The notes under the pieces: model-generated | Told to the model about the DNA's origin: nothing | Databases searched by the model: none | Seen by the model: the letters and a program-made list of their open reading frames with translations, nothing else | Source of the DNA: Muscardinus avellanarius | Lineage: Eukaryota; Chordata; Mammalia; Rodentia; Gliridae | DNA length: 64,000 nt | Assembly: GCA_963383645.1 (NCBI GenBank) | Contig: OY726573.1 | Location: 14,950,093 to 15,014,092, forward strand | Direction: 5' to 3' | Shown here: positions 10,427 through 19,467 of the stretch, one piece after another | Layout of the letters: each line of letters begins with the position of its first letter | Position numbering within the stretch: position 1 is the stretch's first letter | Translations under genes and position numbers: made by a program

Positions 10427-13024
10427 CTATCCTTGGAATTCCACAGTATCATGGTCCCCAAAAGAATCAGTCGATGGCTCATCATCCTTTTGTTTCACCA
10501 GACGAGTCAGCCGCTCTGGAACCCAGACAGGATCGGCGCCGTTCTGTGGAAACACACAAACAGAGCCTCTGGCCCATGTGAGCACTGGGTCAGGTCCCCT
10601 CCATTGCCCTGTGAGGGCATCCTTCCAACGCACGAAACCCTGGCTCGTACCCGAGGGGGCAAAATGACGATCGGCAGCAGTCTTGCCATTGACATCTAAT
10701 TGCAAAAAATTCAAAGTAAAAAGGGCTAAGGATAGGCGCTGCTTCGGTTTCATATTGGTTCCAATTCCCTCTTTTTGTTTTATCAAGCATTCTTTAAGAG
10801 TACGATGGGCGCGTTCCACAATACCCTGTCCCTGAGGGTTGTACGGAAGGCCATGCTTTAGAGTTATTCCCATCTGTGAACAAAAAGATGTGAATTTTTG
10901 GGAAGTATAAGCCGGGCCATTATCAGTTTTTATTTCTTTAGGCATATTCCATGCTGCCCAGGCCTCAAGGCAATGATTGACGACGTCATGTGCCTTTTCC
11001 CCGGCATGAGCAGATGCATGAATAATTCCAGAGACAGTATCTATGGAAACATGGATATATTTCAATTTTCCAAATTCAGATATGTGAGTTACATCCATTT
11101 GCCAGAGATGTAGAGGGAGCAAGCCTCGTGGGCAAATGCCCACATGTGGGGGGTGTAAAAAAGGGGCACAGGCATTACAGGTTTTTACAATTTCCCGAGC
11201 CTGATGTCGAGGGATTTTAAATCGCTGTTGTAATGTTTTAGAATTTACATGATATTGACGGTGAAATGCCTGTGCCTGTTGCATTTGAGTAAGAGAAAAA
11301 ATCATATGTATCTTGGTGAGTTTATCTACTAGATCATTTCCATATGTAATAGGGCCAGGTAATCCAGTATGTGCCCTAACGTGCTGGATAAAGAATGGTG
11401 TCTTTCTTAAATGTATATAAATCTGGATTTGGCTAGCCATAGAATGAATAGGAGTATGTAAAGAGAGTTGACCCGCGCATTCAAGCGATCTAACCAGATT
11501 AACCACATATTGTGAATCTGATAATAAATTGAAAGGAGAAGAAACTCTCTTAAAAATTTCTAAAACAATATTTAATTCAACCAGTTGTGGAGAGGTATGT
11601 GAATATTGGATGATAACAGGATCGCTTCCCTCTATTAGGTAGGCCCCCACACCAGTTTTGGATCCATCAGTAAAAATGTTAATTGCATTAGCTACAGGTT
11701 TGTTTTTAGTGACCAATGGGAAAATGAGAGGATGTTCCAGAACAAAATGTAACAATGGATCTTTGGGAAGATGATTGTCTATTTCACCACTGAAAGAGCA
11801 CATAAGTATAGCCCAATCATCAATAGTGGCTACCAGCGTTTGTACTTGCAGAGCAGTGTACGGTACCACCAACTTATCGGGCGTTCTGCCAAAATGTTGG
11901 ATGCACTGCTGAATGGCTTTAAGGGCAAGGCTTGCTACACTGGTGGGATAATATTCAACTACCTTTTGAGGGGAGACTTTGGGGTGAATCCAAAGAAGGG
12001 GTCCTTGTTGCCAAAGAACACTAGTAGGCTGTTTTTCAGTGGCCAGGATACAAGCCCATAATGGCTGTCCAGGGGTCACTCGACGGAGAGACGCTTTCGT
12101 AAGTGCTTGTTCTACTAATTGTAACGCATGGCGGGCCTCATCGGTAAGGACGCGAGGAGAATCTAATTGAGGATTGCCTACGAGCAGATTATATAAAGGT
12201 TTCAAGGCATGGTTAGGAATTTGTAAAAAGGGTCGAACCCAATTAATGTCTCCCAACAGTTTTTGGAAATCATTGAGGGTTTTTAATTGATCAGTGCGGA
12301 TGATTAATTTTTGAGGCAGGACTGCATGGGGGAGAACAATGTTGCCAAGAAAGTGTATATTTTCTCCTCTTTGTACCTTTTCTGAGGCGATGAATAATTG
12401 ATGAGTTTCCAAAATCTTTACAAGGTGACAATAAGCCTCCTCAAGTATGGAGGGATTTTTTGTGGTTAACAAAATGTCATCCATGTAATGAATACACCGA
12501 ATTTCTGGAAATTTGGTTTTTACGGGCTCAAGAGCACTATTTACATATAATTGACAGAGGGTAGGGCTATTGGCCATTCCTTGTGGGAGGACCACCCATT
12601 CATATCTACTGTCAATTTCCTCTTGATTAATAGAGGGAACAGTAAAAGCAAAACGAGGAGTATCCGCAGGATTTAAAGGGATGGAGAAAAAACAATCTTT
12701 TATATCTATGCTGATAAGTGGCCACTCCTTCGGAATAGCAGAGAGGAGTGGAAGCCCTCGTTGGACTGGCCCCATAATCTGCATTTGGCTATTTATGGCT
12801 CGGAGGTCGTGTAATAACCTCCATTTTCCAGATTTTTTCTTTATCACAAAAATCGGGGTATTCCAAGGAGAGGTGGATGGCCGGATATGGCCTAACTGTA
12901 ATTGCTCTTGTACTAATTTCCTTGTTACTTCAAGCTTTTCACGGGAGAGAGGCCACTGAGGAACCCATACTGGATCTCCCGTCTTCCAGGTAATGGGAAT
13001 TGCCTCCTCAGTGGCTACTGCACA
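10427..13024 (-). CDS. pol: ERV Pol: reverse transcriptase, RNase H, integrase, intact
   Basis: About 865 residues counted from the frameshift point; the GTG at 12847 is not a real start. RT has SIDIKD, the LPQGMANSP block and YMDD. RNase H shows FTDGSKTG, an E in LVELNIVLE, SDSQY and a final D in GNDLVDKL. Integrase has a zinc-binding H-H-C-C set (FHRQYH ... CNAC), then D (WQMDVTH), D (KTDNGPAY) and E (GQGIVERAHRTLKE), then a C-terminal tryptophan-rich DNA-binding part (ARGSVCVFP...DPVWVPERLTRLV). All catalytic residues of the three enzymes appear present and the frame is unbroken to TAG at 10427-10429. Proteins of this kind copy the RNA and join the DNA to the host genome. Confidence 0.95.
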   Translation of the reverse strand, partial: CAVATEEAIPITWKTGDPVWVPQWPLSREKLEVTRKLVQEQLQLGHIRPSTSPWNTPIFVIKKKSGKWRLLHDLRAINSQMQIMGPVQRGLPLLSAIPKEWPLISIDIKDCFFSIPLNPADTPRFAFTVPSINQEEIDSRYEWVVLPQGMANSPTLCQLYVNSALEPVKTKFPEIRCIHYMDDILLTTKNPSILEEAYCHLVKILETHQLFIASEKVQRGENIHFLGNIVLPHAVLPQKLIIRTDQLKTLNDFQKLLGDINWVRPFLQIPNHALKPLYNLLVGNPQLDSPRVLTDEARHALQLVEQALTKASLRRVTPGQPLWACILATEKQPTSVLWQQGPLLWIHPKVSPQKVVEYYPTSVASLALKAIQQCIQHFGRTPDKLVVPYTALQVQTLVATIDDWAILMCSFSGEIDNHLPKDPLLHFVLEHPLIFPLVTKNKPVANAINIFTDGSKTGVGAYLIEGSDPVIIQYSHTSPQLVELNIVLEIFKRVSSPFNLLSDSQYVVNLVRSLECAGQLSLHTPIHSMASQIQIYIHLRKTPFFIQHVRAHTGLPGPITYGNDLVDKLTKIHMIFSLTQMQQAQAFHRQYHVNSKTLQQRFKIPRHQAREIVKTCNACAPFLHPPHVGICPRGLLPLHLWQMDVTHISEFGKLKYIHVSIDTVSGIIHASAHAGEKAHDVVNHCLEAWAAWNMPKEIKTDNGPAYTSQKFTSFCSQMGITLKHGLPYNPQGQGIVERAHRTLKECLIKQKEGIGTNMKPKQRLSLALFTLNFLQLDVNGKTAADRHFAPSGTSQGFVRWKDALTGQWRGPDPVLTWARGSVCVFPQNGADPVWVPERLTRLVKQKDDEPSTDSFGDHDTVEFQG

Positions 13025-13962
13025 AAACCCAGTTCCTCGCGACCACTCTTTTCTTTAGTAGGAATTGGGCTTTTACGTCCCTGGAGGTGTTTTCCCAGCC
13101 CGTAGGAAGGGTGGTAGCCCTGGCGAAGGAGAATATTATGGGCTTGGGGGAAATAAGATGTATTTTGTAAGGAATATCCCATGTCCACTAATAAATCTCT
13201 TCCCCAGAGGGAAACTGGCAGCTCCAGCACATAGGGTTCAAACTGCCCCTTATGTCCCTCCTGATCTTTCCAATGTAAAGCCCTAGCACTGAGGTCAGGG
13301 GTTTTAGCATAACCCAAACCTCTAAGTTCTCCGGTAGCCTTTTGAGTGGGCCATGAAGATGACCAATCTTTACAGGCGATGACACTTTTATCTGCCCCAG
13401 TATCTAAAAGTCCTAGGATTTGCTTGCCTTCCACGTCCAAGGTTATCAAGGGACGAGTTCCCATATCAAAGGCAAGAGATATTAACTCATTTCCTGAAGA
13501 ACCGAACCCACCAATACCGCGTCGTCCCTCTGCTGAAGGAAACATACCATGTAGACTGGGAAGCAAAAGTAACTGTGCCACTCTATCCCCAGGGGAAATG
13601 GCAACGATACCCCGGGGCGCTGAAACCATCACTTTGATAATACCGGTATAATCCTCATCTATAACCCCCGGATGGACTACAAGTCCTTTCATGGTAGAGG
13701 AAGACCTTCCAAAAAGTAAGCCAACAGAATTAGGTGGCAGAGGACCTTGAAAATCTGTTTCAATAATTTGAACCCCCATTTGTGGCGTTAATACCAGCCT
13801 GGAGGTGGCACAGAGGTCCAATCCTGCCGAACCTGGAGTGGCTCGCCGGACTGTTCCGGAGGCTGTAAATTGGGCCACTGAGGTGGCTGTGTCTCCATGG
13901 CCCCATACACCTGAGGGTTCCCATATTTTTGTGGGCCCTGGGAACGAGGGCCCGCCCTCCCG
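13015..13962 (-). CDS. pro: ERV Pro: dUTPase, aspartic protease and G-patch, intact
   Basis: Expressed only as a Gag-Pro fusion after the slip at 13962; the first good domain starts near 13878, where the codon is GTG and not a true start. Numbering from 13878: dUTPase motifs PGSAGLDL (15-22), GRSSS (58-62), GVIDEDYTG (71-79), GDRVAQLL (97-104) and RGIGGFGSSG (120-129); all five blocks are present, so the fold that hydrolyses dUTP looks complete. Aspartic protease follows with LLDTGADKS (DTG at 159-161). A G-patch ends the product (GYHPSYGLGKHLQG). The order dUTPase-protease-G-patch is typical of betaretroviruses. The stop is at 13015-13017. Confidence 0.93.
   Translation of the reverse strand, partial: REGGPSFPGPTKIWEPSGVWGHGDTATSVAQFTASGTVRRATPGSAGLDLCATSRLVLTPQMGVQIIETDFQGPLPPNSVGLLFGRSSSTMKGLVVHPGVIDEDYTGIIKVMVSAPRGIVAISPGDRVAQLLLLPSLHGMFPSAEGRRGIGGFGSSGNELISLAFDMGTRPLITLDVEGKQILGLLDTGADKSVIACKDWSSSWPTQKATGELRGLGYAKTPDLSARALHWKDQEGHKGQFEPYVLELPVSLWGRDLLVDMGYSLQNTSYFPQAHNILLRQGYHPSYGLGKHLQGRKSPIPTKEKSGREELGFVQ
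13024..13030 (-). promoter_or_regulatory. pro-pol slippery heptamer GGGTTTT
   Basis: The - strand reads CTG GGT TTT GTG CAG TAG at the end of pro, so G GGT TTT stands in the correct register two codons before the stop. A -1 slip moves to the frame starting at 13024, which is the pol frame (177 bases, 59 codons, ahead of 12847) with no stop. Confidence 0.87.
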
Positions 13963-15437
13963 TTTTTTGTCTGAGTATTTGATGATTGCTTTCCAGTATA
14001 GGGCAAGGGGTTGCCATCGATATCTTTAACCGAACGGCACTCAAAAGTAGGATGCCTTCCTTTTCTACATCGACGACAATACTCAGGAGGAGAAGGATAA
14101 GATTGGGACGCCCTACACTTAGGACAATCTCGTTTTAAGTGTCCTGTCGCTCCACAGGAAAAACAATTGCCATTTTTGGTACTATTCTTACTTTGTTGTC
14201 CGGAGGCCTGTATAATGGCTGCAGCAAGTCCTGAATTGGTTAAGGGTCCTCCGAGTTCCCTGCACACCTTCATCCACACCTCTAGGCCTTTATGTTTGTA
14301 AGGAGTGATGGCCTGTCTGCATTCTTTAGTGCATTGCTCATAGACCAATTGTTTAATGAGCGGCATGGCCGCGTCAGAATCCCCAAAAATTCTTCCCGCA
14401 GCCTCTACTAGACGGGCAACGAAGTCTGAAAAGGGTTCAGTCAATCCTTGAGTAATCTTTGTAAGGTTACCAGATACCTCTCCTTTGTTAGGGAGGGCCT
14501 TCCAGGCCTGGGTAGCGAGTCTGTTGATTTGTTCATATACCTGTTGTGGATACCCAAGCTGTTGATTAGCAAATCGTCCTTGGCCCATCAGCATGTCTAT
14601 ATCCCAGGCTGAATTTCCTGCTGCTCGATTACGTGCAGCTTGTTCAGTGGCATATTCTATATAATAAGCTTTCCAATCCAAATATTGGCCAGGATTTAAG
14701 GTGGCCCTAACCAAATTTTGCCAGTCTCCTGGGGTCATGGCATAGCGATGTAAACTCTCTATTATTGCTATAGTGAAAGCAGCTGACGACCCATATGTGC
14801 GAACTGACTCTGCGAGATGCTTAACTATTTTAAAGTCCAAAGGCTCATGATAACGATTTCCCCCCTCCTGCAGCTGGAAAACTGGGAAAGCTTGATTTGC
14901 TAAAAAAATTCCCGCATCTCTCCACATCTGACTACTAAAAGAGACACCTTCTCCTGCTCTGGGCGCAGAAGGGTTATACGGAGGAGGCGAAATTTCCTCT
15001 TTAATCAGTTCAAAAGCTTTCACTTGTTTACAAATGGCCTCTAATTCCTCCTCAGATTCATCCTCCCCCTCTGACTCTGAATCCTCCTCACTGGCCACTT
15101 TAGAGGAAGTTGAACGTTCCTCTTTTACACCGTCTAAAGCTGCCTGGCCCTCCTGCACAAATTTTCTAAAGCGCCTTTCTTCCAAACAGGCACGAATCAG
15201 CCGACAAAGCGGCCGAGTCCCTCCTGTGACAATACCTTGTTCTTCGGCGCGTTCTACGTCTCTTCCCAATTTATCCCAGCTTGCTAAAGAAAGATTCCCT
15301 GATACTGTAAACCATGGCGCTACCCTATCTATTTGTTCGAGAAAATCTTGTATTGTCTTGTCCCTAAGCTTTAGGCCTCTACTTTTCAACAAAGCTTTCA
15401 ATGCTTTATGCAATGGGTGAGATGGACTATTTCCCAT
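13788..15437 (-). CDS. gag: ERV Gag polyprotein, intact
   Basis: 549 residues from an ATG (MGNSPS, an N-myristoylation context) to a stop at 13788. Matrix comes first, then an acidic stretch at about 117-132, then late-domain motifs PPPY (151-154) and PSAP (156-159) almost fused together. Capsid follows with a major homology region (ITQGLTEPFSDFVARL). Two CCHC zinc knuckles lie at 425-438 and 454-467 (both C-x2-C-x4-H-x4-C). Gag builds the particle at a membrane and packages RNA. The last 91 bases overlap pro in the -1 frame. No internal stop or frameshift is present, which is unusual for an endogenous copy. Confidence 0.95.
   Translation of the reverse strand: MGNSPSHPLHKALKALLKSRGLKLRDKTIQDFLEQIDRVAPWFTVSGNLSLASWDKLGRDVERAEEQGIVTGGTRPLCRLIRACLEERRFRKFVQEGQAALDGVKEERSTSSKVASEEDSESEGEDESEEELEAICKQVKAFELIKEEISPPPYNPSAPRAGEGVSFSSQMWRDAGIFLANQAFPVFQLQEGGNRYHEPLDFKIVKHLAESVRTYGSSAAFTIAIIESLHRYAMTPGDWQNLVRATLNPGQYLDWKAYYIEYATEQAARNRAAGNSAWDIDMLMGQGRFANQQLGYPQQVYEQINRLATQAWKALPNKGEVSGNLTKITQGLTEPFSDFVARLVEAAGRIFGDSDAAMPLIKQLVYEQCTKECRQAITPYKHKGLEVWMKVCRELGGPLTNSGLAAAIIQASGQQSKNSTKNGNCFSCGATGHLKRDCPKCRASQSYPSPPEYCRRCRKGRHPTFECRSVKDIDGNPLPYTGKQSSNTQTKNGRAGPRSQGPQKYGNPQVYGAMETQPPQWPNLQPPEQSGEPLQVRQDWTSVPPPGWY
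13962..13968 (-). promoter_or_regulatory. gag-pro slippery heptamer AAAAAAC
   Basis: The - strand reads ACA AAA AAC GGG in gag frame, i.e. A AAA AAC in the X XXY YYZ register (Gag residues 490-492, TKN). After a -1 slip the next codon starts at 13962, exactly in the pro frame, and no stop lies between there and the pro domains. Confidence 0.9.
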
Positions 15438-15484
15438 CTTGTCGAATCAGGACCAGCCCGATTCTCTAACTTGCTTACACTAAA

Positions 15485-15624
15485 AAATATCCTCCTTAAT
15501 GGAGCCCCCTTTGATCGGGGAAAATACAGCGCTGTTCCTCGCTTTTCCGCGAGCCTCGCTTATCCGCGAGCCTTATTTACTAAATATCCTCCTTAATGGA
15601 GCCCCCTTTGATCGGGGAAAATAA
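15485..15624 (-). repeat. Direct repeat in ERV leader with hairpins (packaging-signal candidate)
   Basis: A unit of about 42 bases occurs at 15485-15526 and again at 15582-15623. Each copy on the - strand holds two small stem-loops, CCCC-GATCAAA-GGGG and CTCC-ATTAA-GGAG. Between them are two smaller repeats of 'ccgcgagcc'. The block lies between splice donor and gag ATG, where encapsidation signals sit. Confidence 0.55.
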
Positions 15625-15669
15625 CCCTCCGTAAACGGAGCCTCCTCCTCCCTTTTCGGAGTCAAGGAG

Positions 15670-15681
15670 TACTTACCAGCC
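15670..15681 (-). promoter_or_regulatory. Major splice donor candidate in ERV leader
   Basis: The - strand reads GCTG|GTAAGTACT, with GT at 15676-15675, a near-perfect donor about 60 bases after the primer site. This is the usual place for the donor that makes subgenomic env RNA. Confidence 0.6.
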
Positions 15682-15720
15682 GGCTGCCCTGGACTGCCGA
15701 GGTTCTGATCAAAGCGAAGG

Positions 15721-15739
15721 TCCCCGTACGGGCCAACCA
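15721..15739 (-). promoter_or_regulatory. Primer binding site, tRNA-Ile-like
   Basis: Two bases after the 5' LTR the - strand reads TGGTTGGCCCGTACGGGGA. The 3' end of tRNA-Ile(AAU) would predict TGGTGGCCCGTACGGGGA, so the site matches with one extra T after TGGT. Another isoacceptor with that base cannot be excluded. Confidence 0.6.
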
Positions 15740-15741
15740 CT

Positions 15742-16098
15742 TGTCGCGCGCAGTGACGACTCTTACACGATCTTCCTCAAGCAGTTTTATTACCCCAGGT
15801 TCTTGTACAGTTCCCGCAAATCTTCTTCCCGTAAATCTTCTCTTCTCTCTCCTTTCCCCCCAGAAATCTTCCCCTTATATAGAGCCCAACAGCCAATCAG
15901 CAGACTGTTCACGTGCACAACTCATGGCAACAGCCAGTCCATTGGCTGTTGCCCTATGGCATGCGGTGTTCCCGTGTATCTCATGCTCTTGTCGTCACTT
16001 CCTGAAAGCTGTTTACCACCTAAGTGCTCTGGGGAAGATTTCCGCTCAGCGCCATCTTAGCTCTCGGACTTACTGGCTGATGGGCGGGGCCCGTCACA
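15742..16098 (-). mobile_element. 5' LTR of the ERV
   Basis: In element orientation it begins TGTGACGGGC and ends GCGCGACA. It contains a YY1-type AAGATGGCGC near the U3 start, CCAAT-type motifs (both orientations), a TATATAA box and AATAAA about 90 bases further on. As the upstream LTR it would drive the genomic RNA. Confidence 0.95.
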
Positions 16099-16224
16099 CC
16101 CGCCAGCTCTCTGGCCTCCTCTCTGATGATGGATGTCTGGATAGCTGTCCTTCTTCAGGACCACCTTTCACCTTTAGCTTCTTCCAACTTACTACCCACC
16201 GGGGCTGCCCACCTGACTTTATAC

Positions 16225-16398
16225 TTTTGTAGCGGAAGCATGAAATCCCAGGATGCTCTACCACTGGACTATATCTCCCATCTCCAAGAGCCTCACTAAG
16301 TAGCTAAGGCTGGCTTCGAACCTGCTCAATCCTCCTGTCTCAGCCTCCCAAGCACGGGGATTACAAGCGTGCGCCACCACGCCCGGCTATCTCCAAGC
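16225..16398 (-). mobile_element. B1 fragment beside an ID-like piece
   Basis: The B1 at 16288-16388 lacks dID and tail yet is bounded by atctccaag on each side; an ID-like complement lies at 16225-16277. Confidence 0.65.
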
Positions 16399-16407
16399 CT
16401 TTTAATT

Positions 16408-16545
16408 TTCTTTTCTTTTCTTTTCTTTTTTTTTTGAGACAAGGTCTCACTAATTCGCATAGGCTGGACTCAAACTCGGGATCCTCCTGCTTCAGCCACA
16501 TAATAACTAGGATTAACGATGCGTGCCCCCACGCCCGGCATGACT
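16408..16545 (-). mobile_element. B1 monomer
   Basis: A T-rich start (tail) then B1 only, no dID. Confidence 0.7.
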
Positions 16546-16559
16546 CCACACTTTTCTTT

Positions 16560-16990
16560 GTGTCCCCCATGTTTTGTTGAGGTTTACAATGTGCTAGACA
16601 TTATACTAAGTGTTTTACCTACAACAATCTCACCAGAACCTCAAGGAGCTCCCAAAGGTAGAAGCTTTTACTATTCCCATTTTACATTACAGAAAATGAG
16701 TGCCGGGCGTAGTGGTGCATGCTTGTAATCCCAGCATCTGGGAGGCTGAGACTGGAGGATCATGGTTCACAGCAGCCTCAGCTACTTAGTGAGGCCTTCT
16801 GCAACTTAGTGAGACCCTGTTTCAAAATAAAGAATAAAAAAAAAAAATAGGGCAGGGGGTGTAGCTCGGAGGTCAAATGCCTCTGGGTTCCATCCCCAGA
16901 CCCGCGAAAAAAAAGAAAAAAAAAAAGAGAAAATGAGCTCCAAGAAGGTCATGCAACTTGCCCAAGGTCACACAGCTTGTTAGCTTTCTG
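16560..16990 (-). mobile_element. MIR split by a SINE
   Basis: MIR antisense at 16560-16690 (acaacaatctcaccagaacc, cccattttacattacag) resumes at 16938-16990 (cccaaggtcacacagcttg). The intervening B1-dID has exact duplication agaaaatgag at 16691-16700 and 16928-16937. Confidence 0.82.
16702..16927 (+). mobile_element. B1-dID type A inserted in MIR
   Basis: Full length, ending ccccagacccgcg and an A-rich tail. Confidence 0.9.
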
Positions 16991-17033
16991 TTACCATCAC
17001 AAACACCTGAGTCAACTTATAAAGAGAAAAGGG

Positions 17034-17540
17034 CCAGGCAGGCATGGTGGCGCACGCTTGTAATCCTACTACTTGGGAGGCTGAGACAGGAGGATCGCAG
17101 GTTCATGGCCAACTTCTGCTATTAATTGAGGCCCTCTGTAACTTAGTGAGATTCTGTTTCAAAATAAAGAATAAAAAATAGGGCTGGGGCCGGGCGTGGT
17201 GGCGCACGCTTGTAATCCCAACACATGGAAGGCTGAGACAGGAGGATTGTGGTTTGCAGCCAGTCTCAGCTACTTAGTGAGGCCCTTTGCAACTCAGTGA
17301 GACCCTGTTTCAAAATAAAGAATAAAAAAATAGGGCTGAGGGTGTAAGTTAGAGATAGAATGTCCCTGGTTCCATCCCCATTACTACTAAAAAAAAAAAA
17401 AAAATGGGCTGGGGGTATAATGCACCTGGGTTCAATCCCAGTATTGCAAAAAGAAAAGAAAAAAAAAGAAAGAAAGAAAGAAAAGAAAAGAAAAGGACAA
17501 AGAAAATAAAGGAAAGAAGGAAGGAAAAAGAAAAAAGGGT
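17034..17540 (+). mobile_element. Nested B1-dID with (GAAA)n
   Basis: Outer at 17034-17187 and 17405-17455; inner at 17188-17404. A degenerate GAAA tract fills 17455-17540. Confidence 0.8.
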
Positions 17541-17542
17541 CA

Positions 17543-17830
17543 GCTAGGCATGGCGGTATGTGCCTGTAATCCCACTACTGATACAAGAGGGTTACAAGTT
17601 TAAGGCCAACCTCAACAATTTGGGGAGACTGTTTCAAAAACTTAGGAAAAAAAAAATAGACCAGGGGTGTAGCTCAGTGGTAGAGTATCTCTGAGTTCTG
17701 GGGAAAAAAAAATCCCCAGTTCTGAAAAAAAAAAAAAAGACAAAAAAAAAAATTAAAAGGGCTGGAGATGTAGGTTGGTGGTAGAAAGCACCTGAGTTCA
17801 ATTCCCAGGACTTATCCCCGCCCCCCCCAA
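17543..17830 (+). mobile_element. Old B1-dID and a dID unit
   Basis: Diverged body to 17740, dID at 17758-17830. Confidence 0.7.
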
Positions 17831-18008
17831 AAAAGGCAGGATCTCAGGCCGTACCCAAGTCCTACAGAATCAGAATTCACATTTTCACAAGAGAATCAGG
17901 TGATTGGAGCTCTCATCAAAGTTTGAGACCATACTGGGGTAAACTGAATCGAATCGAGTGGATGTTGCTATACAAGCAGAGGAAAACAAAACCAAAAACC
18001 TCACAGAG

Positions 18009-18252
18009 TTTTTTTTTTTTCCTTTCTTTTTTTTTTTTTTTTCTTTTCTTGGTGGTACTGGGGATGGAACCCAGGGGCTTTCTACCTCCGGGCTATACTC
18101 TCAGACCTTTTTAATATTTCATTTGGAAACAGGGTCTCACTAAGTTGCTGAGGGCCTCGCTAAGTAGCTGAGGCTGGCCTCGAACCCATGCAATCCTCCT
18201 GTTTCAGCCTCCCAAACACGGGGATTACAAGCGTGCGCCACCACGCCCGGCC
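18009..18252 (-). mobile_element. B1-dID type B
   Basis: Flanks cctcacagag / cctcgcaggg suggest a slightly decayed duplication. Confidence 0.85.
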
Positions 18253-18502
18253 CTCGCAGGGTTCTAACAGGTGGCGGGAGCCAAAAGGTTGGGGCAAGAA
18301 GGCCCCCCAGTCGGCGCTGGTTTCCACTTCTGTACATTCAAGCAAGAATTGGGATCCAGGATTCGGGAGAACAACGGGACGTCGTTAGAGCGCCACCTTC
18401 TGGTATTAATTAGGTATGCACCATGCGTTTCTTGGGCCGCCGGGCAGGTAAAGAATCCTTTAGTTCTTATTTGATTTATTTTTGCATTAAGCTTGGACCG
18501 AG

Positions 18503-18964
18503 GGGCCGGTGATGGTGCGCGCCGGTAATCTCCGCACACCAGAGGCTGGGACAGGAGGGTCGCAGGTTCACTGCCAGCCTCAGCAATTTAGCGAGACTCT
18601 CAACAACCTACAGAGAGACCCTGTTTCCAAAACCAAAAAATGAGCGGGGTGTGGCGGTGCACGCTTGTAATCCCAGTACTTGGGAGGCTGAGAAAGGAGG
18701 ATCACGGGTTCGCAGCCAGCCTCGGCTACTTACTGAGGCCTTCTGCAATTTAGCAAGACTCTGTTTCCAGTTAAAGAATGAACCAGGCATGGTGGCACAT
18801 GCTTGTAATCCCAGTACTTGGGAAGCTGAGACAGGGGGATGGCACAGGTTTGAAGCCAGCCTCAGCTACTTAGTGAGACCCTGTTTCCAAATAAAATATA
18901 AAAAGGCCTGGGAGTAGAGCCCAGAGGTAGAAAAACCCCCGGGTTCCATCCCCAGTACCACACA

Positions 18965-19024
<60 letters not shown>

Positions 19025-19085
19025 GGAAAGAAAGAAAAAGGAAAGGAAGAAGAAAGGAAGGAAGGAAGAAAATAGGGCTGGGAGT
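18503..19085 (+). mobile_element. Three successive B1 copies and (GAAA)n
   Basis: Starts at 18503, 18644 and 18781; only the third has a dID. It ends in a (GAAA)n tract at 18966-19070. Confidence 0.78.
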
Positions 19086-19415
19086 CAGGCGTGGTAGCGC
19101 ACACATGTAATCCCAGCACTTGGGAGGCCGAGACAGGAGGATCTTGGTTTGCGGACAGCCTCAGCTACTTAGTGAGGCTCTTTGCAACTCAGTGAGACCG
19201 TGTTTCAAAATAAAGAATAAAAAGCCGGGCGTGGTGGCGCACGCTTGTAATCCCAGCATTTGAGAGGCTGAGACAGAAGGATCACGGTTCCCAGACAGCC
19301 TCAACTATTTAGTGAGGCTCTTTGCAACTCAGTGATACCTGGTTTAAAAATAAAGAATAAAAAATAGGGCAGGGGCTGTAGCTCAGAGGTCAAATGCTCC
19401 TGGGTTCCATCCCCA

Positions 19416-19467
<52 letters not shown>

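Larger units (their letters stand above)
9241..16098 (-). mobile_element. Full-length class II endogenous retrovirus (betaretrovirus-like), env-deleted
   Basis: The 6858 bp provirus reads right to left: 5' LTR, leader, gag, pro, pol, env remnant, 3' LTR. Each LTR is 357 bp and the two look identical base for base. The 6-base target duplication cccgcc lies at 9235-9240 and 16099-16104. Six-base duplications, a dUTPase fused to protease, a G-patch and two zinc knuckles in Gag place it with betaretrovirus/IAP-like elements. No SINE has landed in it although flanks carry one every few hundred bases. gag, pro and pol are open throughout. Without env it would be expected to move, if at all, as an intracellular retrotransposon. 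The family name is not known to me. Confidence 0.96.

Noticed and set aside
12847..12849. Start of pol at 12847
   Set aside because: The codon is GTG and the frame is open for 59 more codons back to the slippery site; pol is made by frameshifting, not by initiation there.
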